Source: an uncultured Clostridium sp. (GTDB lineage Bacteria; Bacillota; Clostridia; Lachnospirales; Lachnospiraceae). From it: a stretch of 11,186 nt of DNA. The notes beneath the pieces are model-generated. The model did not search any database, was not told the origin of the DNA, and worked only from the letters and a program-made list of their open reading frames with translations. This document shows, one piece after another, positions 6,855 through 11,186 of the stretch (its first letter is position 1; each line of letters opens with the position of its first letter). A program made the position numbers and the translations under genes. The stretch covers positions 1-11,186 of the forward strand of contig USJW01000140.1 in the NCBI GenBank assembly GCA_900555045.1. The letters are read 5' to 3'.

Positions 6855-8047
6855 GCTCTCCCGGCCTCCTTTCTCTGATACAGGCATGTGCCACGGCAAA
6901 ATGTCTGTTCCACCAGCTCCAGATTTCTGATGTCATCCAGCGGGTTCCCTGCCAAAATGACAAAATCGGCGCTCTTTCCTGCCTCCAACGTCCCTGTCTC
7001 CTGGTCGATCCGGCAGAGCTCCGCCGCATTCCTTGTCGCCGTCTGGAGCGCTTCCAGGTTAGTCAGTCCACAGGCCGTGTACAGGGCGATCTCTTTTATG
7101 GTGTCGCCGATTGCCACAAACGGCGTGTTGGTGTCCGTGGAGGCGCAAATCCGGATTCCATACTGTCTGCAGAGACGGACTGCGTTCATTTTGCGCTCCA
7201 TGTCGCCGGGATCTGCCTTCTCTCTCAGCCAGGCAAACTCGGGCAGTTCACAACGCAGAATGGAATCGCGCGTGATCAGCGTGGGACAGAAAAAGATTTC
7301 GTCCCCGTTCTGCTCCCGCTCCCTCATCATCTGCACGGTCTCCTCGTCAAGCTGGGCGTGCTCGATGGAGCGAATCCCGGCCCGAATCGCGTTTTTCGCT
7401 CCCTCCAGGCTGGTGCAGTGGGCCATGGTAATCTTGCCGCAAAAATTTGCCTCCGATGCAGCAGGCGCAAGCTCCTCTACCGTATACTGCACAGAGCCCG
7501 GCTTTGAGTACTTTGTTCCCATGCCGCCCGTCACGACAAACTTGATCACATCCACCCCCTGTTTGATTTTGCGGCGGGTCTCCTTTAACACCTCGTCCTG
7601 GCTGTCAAACCCTTCCGCTAAATTCCCATGGCCTCCGGTGATGGAGATGGGAGTGCCGCTGGCCAGGATGCGGATTGCCGCAGCGCCATATTTTTGAAAC
7701 ACGTTCCGCGCAGTCAAGTCCCCGTCCCGCTCGGTCCCGGCGTTGCGCACGCAGGTTATCCCATATTTAGGGAATTCCATACACTGCCTCATGATTCTGG
7801 CTCCCAGCTCCGTTGGATTTTCCGCCTGCGCCTCATAGTTCCCTCCTGGCACCTCCATGCCCAGGTGTACATGGCAGTCAATCAGTCCCGGGATCAGGGT
7901 TTTCCCCGTCCCGTCAATCACATGATCCCCCGGCAGATCTGCCTCGGATACCTGTGTGATGCGCCCATTCTCAAACTGCAGGCTGCCGTGTTCAATGACC
8001 TGCTGTGTCCCGGTGATTATCCGGATGTTTTTGATTACTGTCCTCAT
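6851..8047 (-). CDS. Metal-dependent amidohydrolase, prolidase/imidazolonepropionase-like (copy 1 of operon)
   Basis: A 398-aa paralogue of the following gene and the first gene of the operon. The order of active-site residues is the same: H59 and H61 (DCHVHLG), H140 (GGHG), K169 (VIKFVVTGG), H210 (MAHCTS), H230 (SIEH) and D305 (CASTD), so both enzymes look catalytically competent. They differ most around 64-80 and 175-190, loops that line the pocket in this fold, which suggests different but related substrates (inference). It would hydrolyse an amide or peptide bond in the cytoplasm using two divalent metals. ATG 8047 is chosen because it gives the family's usual N-terminus and no other start is near. 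The nearest purine-rich stretch, AGGAAG (8068-8063), is 15 nt away, longer than ideal, so translation may be weak or leader-dependent. Family firm, substrate unknown. Confidence 0.9.
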   Translation of the reverse strand: MRTVIKNIRIITGTQQVIEHGSLQFENGRITQVSEADLPGDHVIDGTGKTLIPGLIDCHVHLGMEVPGGNYEAQAENPTELGARIMRQCMEFPKYGITCVRNAGTERDGDLTARNVFQKYGAAAIRILASGTPISITGGHGNLAEGFDSQDEVLKETRRKIKQGVDVIKFVVTGGMGTKYSKPGSVQYTVEELAPAASEANFCGKITMAHCTSLEGAKNAIRAGIRSIEHAQLDEETVQMMREREQNGDEIFFCPTLITRDSILRCELPEFAWLREKADPGDMERKMNAVRLCRQYGIRICASTDTNTPFVAIGDTIKEIALYTACGLTNLEALQTATRNAAELCRIDQETGTLEAGKSADFVILAGNPLDDIRNLELVEQTFCRGTCLYQRKEAGRA

Positions 8048-8151
8048 CGCTCTGTCTGTCCGCTTCCTTTCCCCTCCAGGATACCCTGCAAAATGAATAA
8101 TATTTTTTCATAGATAAAATCAGCCATGAAAAAGAAAGCTCTCCGTTCACC

Positions 8152-8181
8152 TTGTCATCTTCTCCGATTCAGTGCTATAAT
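8152..8181 (+). promoter_or_regulatory. Candidate extended -10 promoter for the LysR pair
   Basis: TTGTCA (8152-8157) is followed after 18 bp by TATAAT (8176-8181), preceded by TGC at 8173-8175 to form an extended -10 element. The predicted start near 8188 leaves a leader of about 120 nt before ATG 8308. This transcript would run through the minus-strand promoter that faces it. Confidence 0.5.
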
Positions 8182-8237
8182 AGAGCTATATTTTTGCAAT
8201 ATATCCCAATCATTTTTCATGTTTCCCATTATAGCAC
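8172..8237. repeat. Perfect 10-bp inverted repeat formed by the two facing -10 regions
   Basis: GTGCTATAAT (8172-8181) is exactly reversed as ATTATAGCAC (8228-8237), 46 bp between the arms. Each arm is also the extended -10 element of a promoter pointing toward the other arm. The arrangement could be a shared RNA polymerase feature or a binding site spanning both promoters. Confidence 0.6.
8187..8203. promoter_or_regulatory. Candidate LysR-type operator
   Basis: TATATT (8187-8192) and AATATA (8198-8203) form a perfect 6-bp dyad around TTTGC. It contains the T-N11-A pattern expected of LysR-family binding sites and lies at the predicted start of the LysR transcript, between the facing promoters. 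AT-rich DNA yields such dyads by chance, so the call is tentative. Confidence 0.3.
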
Positions 8238-8257
8238 CGAGTTTTTTGATAATCCAA
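8228..8257 (-). promoter_or_regulatory. Candidate extended -10 promoter for the amidohydrolase-permease operon
   Basis: On the minus strand TGC-TATAAT (8236-8228) is an extended -10 element. The -35 region TTGGAT (8257-8252) is weak, 18 bp upstream. A start near 8221 gives a leader of about 170 nt to ATG 8047. The weak -35 fits control by an activator such as the divergent LysR proteins (inference). Confidence 0.5.
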
Positions 8258-8307
8258 TTGTCATTTTTCAAACAAACTATAAGTAAATTTCATAATTGGA
8301 GAGCAAA

Positions 8308-9207
8308 ATGAACACAGAACAGCTTCGCTATCTGCAGGAGATCTTTCAGGAGGGCTCCCTGAGCGCCGCCGCACGCAATCTGAACATATCCCAATCCACG
8401 CTGAGCAAATTTTTGCAGACTATGGAACGGGAAACCGGATCCGAGCTGTTTATCCGGGTCAAGAACAGGCTGACCCCCACACCTCAGGGGTACGCGTACC
8501 TGGACATGGCCAACCGGATCGACCAGCTCCAAAGCCAGATGCGAAAACGCATTGAGCTTCTTCAGTCGGAGGTGCGCCCGGCCATCGCCATCGGGTTCCC
8601 CCGCTACTGGGACTACCGACTGATCACGCCGGCAATCGCCGCGTTTTCCAGGCAATTTCCGCGCACCGCTGTGCAGAGTCTGGAGGTACACCCCTCCGAA
8701 TTCCCGGAACTTTTAAAGCGGGGAGGCATACAGATGGCGGTCTCTCTGGATGACTTCGGAGCGGCGGCAGGCTTTCAGCACATTCTGCTGGGGACAATCC
8801 CGATCCTGTTGGCTGCCCCCAAAAGTTGGAAAATCGCCGGAATGGAGACAGGCCACGGGCGGGCGGTCCGTTTTTTGGAGCTCGCCCAAAAGCCTTTCAT
8901 CCATCCGGGAAGGGACTCCATTCTCTCCACCGTCATCCGGCGGATTTTTGACGAGCAGATGTTTATCCCGGATCCGTTTTTGGAGAATGCCAACCCCAAT
9001 TTCAGGCTGGCGCAGGTACAGGCGCAGACCGGCTGGACCGTAATCCTCGGTCATACAATGGCGCCGCTTGACGGCGTGTCCTACTACATGCCCGCCCCCG
9101 CATGCCAGGCTGCCGTCTCCCTGATTCTTGACGGAAGAGCTTCCCGCTCAGAGGAAGAAAACTCTTTGATTCATCTGCTGCAGCAGAAGGGGGAAAATCA
9201 CATATGA
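8308..9207 (+). CDS. LysR-family transcriptional regulator (first of a tandem pair)
   Basis: A 299-aa LysR-type regulator. The winged helix-turn-helix spans residues 2-60: EGSLSAAARNLNISQSTLS (15-33) is the turn region and NRLTPTPQG (53-61) the wing end. A coiled linker follows at about 64-90. Residues 91-299 are the effector-binding domain, which is divergent from well-known members. I choose ATG 8308, with GGAGAG (8298-8303) just upstream; a TTG four codons earlier overlaps that site. It is divergent from the amidohydrolase-permease operon, the classic position of a LysR gene regulating its neighbour, usually as an activator responding to a pathway substrate or product. Its stop overlaps the start of a second LysR gene by 4 bp. 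Effector unknown. Confidence 0.9.
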   Translation: MNTEQLRYLQEIFQEGSLSAAARNLNISQSTLSKFLQTMERETGSELFIRVKNRLTPTPQGYAYLDMANRIDQLQSQMRKRIELLQSEVRPAIAIGFPRYWDYRLITPAIAAFSRQFPRTAVQSLEVHPSEFPELLKRGGIQMAVSLDDFGAAAGFQHILLGTIPILLAAPKSWKIAGMETGHGRAVRFLELAQKPFIHPGRDSILSTVIRRIFDEQMFIPDPFLENANPNFRLAQVQAQTGWTVILGHTMAPLDGVSYYMPAPACQAAVSLILDGRASRSEEENSLIHLLQQKGENHI

Positions 9208-10139
9208 ATCTGAATTATTATGAGTACGTACGCATGATCGCCGATACCGGAAGCCTGGTTGCAGCGGCAGAGCGCCTGTTCGTGAGTCAGCCTGCGCTGA
9301 CGCAGGCCCTAAAAAAAATGGAGCATGAGCTTGGCGGCCCCCTGTTCGTGTACCAGGACCGAAAAATGACGCTCACACCGCTTGGCCAGATTGTGCTGGA
9401 GACGGCGAAAAAAATCGGGGAGGTTCAGGCCGGCACCCAAACCCGCCTGGGCAGCCAGTCAAAGGGAAACGTAGGGCATATGTCCATCGCCATCAACATA
9501 CAGACCGGAGCCCTGCTCATGGGTAAAATATTTCCAATTTTTCACAGGCGCTACCCGGAAATGATGGTGCACTTTATCACCACCAGCAACAATGGAGCCA
9601 AAAGCCTCCTGGAACGCCGGGCCGTGGACTTCATCTATTTCAACGATTTCGACCCGCTTCGGACGGATATGGTACAGCACCTTCTGGCCGAGGAGCCGGT
9701 CCTTCTGGCGCTTGATTGTGACACGGCCAGGAGACTCAAACTTCCCCCGGGCGGCAAACGCCCCAGTGAGCAATCGCCGGTGGACATACTGACCGTGTCA
9801 CAGCTGCCATTTATTATGAGCTGCAACGGCACACACTTCCGCCATCTGGTCGATTCCTATCTGAGGGCACAGGGAATCCGGCCCTACGTGGTCTGTGAAA
9901 ATCCTAACTTTTCCGCAATCCAGGGCCTGGCCGCAGAGGGAATCGGTGCAGCGCTGATCCCCTCCTCCCTGGCGGACTTTAACCAGCCAGGCTTAGTGCA
10001 CTACCGGCTGAAGGATCCCCTGGTAAATATGCTGGTGCTTGCGCATCAGAGAGATTACGTGCTGTCGGATGAGGCGAATTATTTTATTGAGACGTTGAAG
10101 GAGTATTGCAGAAAAAATGATGGTGGAAGTTTTTTGTGA
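9204..10139 (+). CDS. LysR-family transcriptional regulator (second of a tandem pair)
   Basis: A 311-aa LysR-type regulator. The N-terminal DNA-binding domain is clear: TGSLVAAAERLFVSQPALTQ (15-34), a recognition helix through about residue 40, and KMTLTPLGQ (54-62). A linker helix follows at about 62-90 and a substrate-binding-protein-like effector domain at 92-305, with the conserved late segment AIQGLAAEGIGAALIP. ATG 9204 lies within the ATGA overlap with the previous stop, 10 nt after AAGGGGG, so translation is probably coupled. It is not a close copy of its neighbour, and the two effector domains look unrelated in detail, so this is not a recent duplication. It may control the divergent operon jointly with the first LysR, or another locus. 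No clear intrinsic terminator serves this strand. Confidence 0.9.
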   Translation: MNLNYYEYVRMIADTGSLVAAAERLFVSQPALTQALKKMEHELGGPLFVYQDRKMTLTPLGQIVLETAKKIGEVQAGTQTRLGSQSKGNVGHMSIAINIQTGALLMGKIFPIFHRRYPEMMVHFITTSNNGAKSLLERRAVDFIYFNDFDPLRTDMVQHLLAEEPVLLALDCDTARRLKLPPGGKRPSEQSPVDILTVSQLPFIMSCNGTHFRHLVDSYLRAQGIRPYVVCENPNFSAIQGLAAEGIGAALIPSSLADFNQPGLVHYRLKDPLVNMLVLAHQRDYVLSDEANYFIETLKEYCRKNDGGSFL

Positions 10140-10155
10140 GTGCCAAGAAAGATTT

Positions 10156-10193
10156 AAAAAACATCCTCCGGCATGAACCCTCGCCGGAGGATG
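10156..10193 (-). terminator. Intrinsic terminator of the GntR-family gene
   Basis: A perfect 11-bp stem pairs CATCCTCCGGC (10162-10172) with GCCGGAGGATG (10183-10193) around a 10-nt loop. The T6 tract lies on the minus strand (10161-10156), so it terminates the GntR transcript 18 bp after its stop codon. On the plus strand, after the LysR pair, the stem is followed by ACAATCG with no T run, so termination there would be poor. Confidence 0.85.
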
Positions 10194-10211
10194 ACAATCG
10201 TTCCTATGCGT

Positions 10212-10895
10212 TTACTTTCCGCCCCGATTCCCGCCATGCGCCTCGTCGCTCATGGCGCCGACATTGATTAACTTCTGCTTAATCGAGGCGGTACTACAAT
10301 AAAAGTGTACGTCCATATATTTTTTTGCCAGCTCCGCGTCATTGATTTCAAGCGCAGAAATGATGTCCTCGTGTTCCTTGTATGTATGAGGAATCCGCTC
10401 TGCCTTAAAGGGCAGGAAATATCCGAACAGACTGCTCCTCAAATAGAGGTTGGAGAGGAGCTCCTTGATGTAGGGATTTTTGCCGATTCCAGCGATCGTC
10501 AAATGAAACGTCTCGTCCAGGTCCGGCCTATATTCCCCCTGCTGCAGTACACATTGATTCAGCTCGCGGAGCTTTTTGATATCGTCCGGCGTCGCCTCAA
10601 AGGCTGCGTTGTACGCGGACAATTTTTCCAGCTCCACGCGGATCTCCTGGAAATTTAACATCTGGTTCCCTTCCAGCTTGGGGATCTGCACGCCCTTCTG
10701 CGGCACATGAACTAAAAATCCGTCGATCTGCAGCTGGCGGATCGCCTCGCGGATGGGCGTACGGCTCACATTGAATTTTTGGCACAGATCGATCTCCTTG
10801 ATCTTGTCCCCGCTCTTGTAGCGCCCCTCCTTGATCCCTTCCCGGATCTCCTCAAATATCAAATTGTAGATCGTTCCCTTAGAAGTTAAGTCCAT
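10212..10895 (-). CDS. GntR-family (FadR/FCD subfamily) transcriptional regulator
   Basis: A 227-aa regulator with an N-terminal winged helix-turn-helix (about residues 8-72) that includes the hallmark SRTPIREAIRQLQIDG (44-59) and QKGVQIP. A C-terminal FCD ligand domain covers about 80-212. Likely metal or carboxylate ligand residues of the FCD fold are visible: D127 and H131 (DETFH), H175 (KEHEDI) and H197 (DVHF). Such proteins usually repress catabolic genes for organic acids or sugar acids and release DNA on binding the substrate. The start is ATG 10895, with AAAGGGG 7 nt upstream; an upstream GTG at 10928 lacks a ribosome binding site. It is convergent to the LysR pair and has its own promoter, so its target may lie beyond the right edge or be its own gene. 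Family firm, target unknown. Confidence 0.92.
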   Translation of the reverse strand: MDLTSKGTIYNLIFEEIREGIKEGRYKSGDKIKEIDLCQKFNVSRTPIREAIRQLQIDGFLVHVPQKGVQIPKLEGNQMLNFQEIRVELEKLSAYNAAFEATPDDIKKLRELNQCVLQQGEYRPDLDETFHLTIAGIGKNPYIKELLSNLYLRSSLFGYFLPFKAERIPHTYKEHEDIISALEINDAELAKKYMDVHFYCSTASIKQKLINVGAMSDEAHGGNRGGK

Positions 10896-10940
10896 TCCTG
10901 ATTCCCCTTTGTCATGCGCCGGATCCACAGGATCGCGGGC

Positions 10941-11089
10941 TTATTTTTTGCCCGAAAAGCTGTAGTACGGCTTAAAATTTTCTACCGTGAGAGCCTCGCC
11001 ATCTTCCTCCCTGTGCAGTGATTCTCCTGCGGCCATTCCGCGAGGCATTCGCGGCAAAGCTCATACAGTATATATGTCGATTCATCCAA
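10941..11089 (-). pseudogene. Possible small frameshifted gene or leader ORF upstream of the GntR gene
   Basis: GC-rich DNA inside an otherwise AT-rich leader reads like protein in two overlapping frames. From TTG 11089 one frame gives 35 codons, including YELCRECLAEWPQEN, and stops at 10982. A second frame, open from ATG 11048 to TAA 10941 (35 aa), ends in ENFKPYYSFSGKK. One extra G in the GGG at 11011-11009 would join the two into a product of about 49 aa. Neither start has a ribosome binding site, and the ATG at 11048-11046 falls in the loop of a 6-bp hairpin (CCGCGA 11038-11043, TCGCGG 11049-11054). It could be a decayed gene end, a leader peptide or chance. I do not recognise the sequence. 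Confidence 0.25.
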
Positions 11090-11093
11090 AAAT

Positions 11094-11099
11094 GTATAC
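11094..11099. promoter_or_regulatory. Possible GntR operator at the transcription start
   Basis: The palindrome GTATAC (11094-11099) sits at the predicted +1 of the GntR promoter. FCD-type GntR proteins often bind short dyads with a GTATAC or GTnnnAC core, so this is a reasonable autorepression site. The core is short and the flanks are only partly symmetric. Confidence 0.3.
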
Positions 11100-11103
11100 T
11101 TTT

Positions 11104-11131
11104 ATTATACTCAACAGCACTATTATGTCAA
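11104..11131 (-). promoter_or_regulatory. Consensus sigma-A promoter for the GntR-family gene
   Basis: On the minus strand a perfect TTGACA (11131-11126) and a perfect TATAAT (11109-11104) are 16 bp apart. The expected start is near 11097, about 200 nt before ATG 10895. The rest of the window to 11186 is AT-rich and I see no gene in it. Confidence 0.75.
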
Positions 11132-11186
11132 CATATTATGATACTTTTGTTTAAAATTCGATTACTCTTTCAATATTTTTGTGCTT

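Noticed and set aside
6888..7697. A 269-codon plus-strand open frame opposite the first amidohydrolase
   Set aside because: It is antisense to a gene with all active-site residues, has no ribosome binding site and encodes no recognisable domain.
8258..8283. An alternative plus-strand promoter, TTGTCA (8258-8263) with TATAAG (8278-8283)
   Set aside because: The spacer is only 14 bp and the start would fall almost on the ribosome binding site. The extended -10 promoter at 8152-8181 is better.
10936..10954. A 5-bp hairpin, CGGGC and GCCCG around a T-rich loop, between the small ORF and the GntR gene
   Set aside because: The stem is too short and no T tract follows it on the minus strand, so I do not call it a terminator or attenuator.
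1..11186. A search by eye for CRISPR arrays, transposases, integrases, toxin-antitoxin pairs, tRNA or rRNA genes and defence genes
   Set aside because: None seen. All substantial coding space is accounted for by metabolic enzymes, membrane proteins and regulators.

Overview
The window looks like a chromosomal segment of a moderately GC-rich anaerobic member of the Bacillota, probably class Clostridia (inference). The reasons are strong AGGAGG-type ribosome binding sites, compact operons with ATGA overlaps, AT-rich promoter regions against GC-rich genes, and a ferredoxin-nitroreductase fusion typical of anaerobes. I see no rRNA, tRNA, CRISPR array, insertion sequence, phage gene or defence system. 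It reads as an accessory metabolic and regulatory region.

Left part (1-4362): a ferredoxin-nitroreductase fusion (105-884, +) converges on a short alkylsulfatase-type metallo-beta-lactamase-fold hydrolase (2223-970, -), with a shared hairpin terminator between them. The hydrolase is divergent from a two-gene membrane operon, a DUF2157 polytopic protein followed by a GDYXXLXY-type single-pass protein (2478-4227, +). The gap between the divergent genes holds four copies of a 9-bp motif, an unexplained operator-like cluster. The membrane operon ends at a bidirectional terminator.

Middle (4363-8307): a three-gene minus-strand operon encodes two tandem paralogous metal-dependent amidohydrolases of the prolidase/imidazolonepropionase-like group (8047-6851 and 6854-5670), then a DASS/SLC13-type anion permease (5649-4363). 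A reasonable inference is import and intracellular hydrolysis of a small carboxylate-bearing amide such as a dipeptide or N-acyl amino acid. The exact substrate cannot be read from sequence. The 260-bp region upstream is AT-rich and holds two facing extended -10 promoters and a LysR-type box.

Right part (8308-11186): two different LysR-type regulators overlap by 4 bp (8308-10139, +), divergent from the amidohydrolase operon, so at least one of them probably controls it. Convergent to them is a GntR/FCD-family regulator (10895-10212, -). It is driven by a perfect-consensus sigma-A promoter with a leader of about 200 nt, and that leader contains an unusual small, possibly frameshifted open reading frame.
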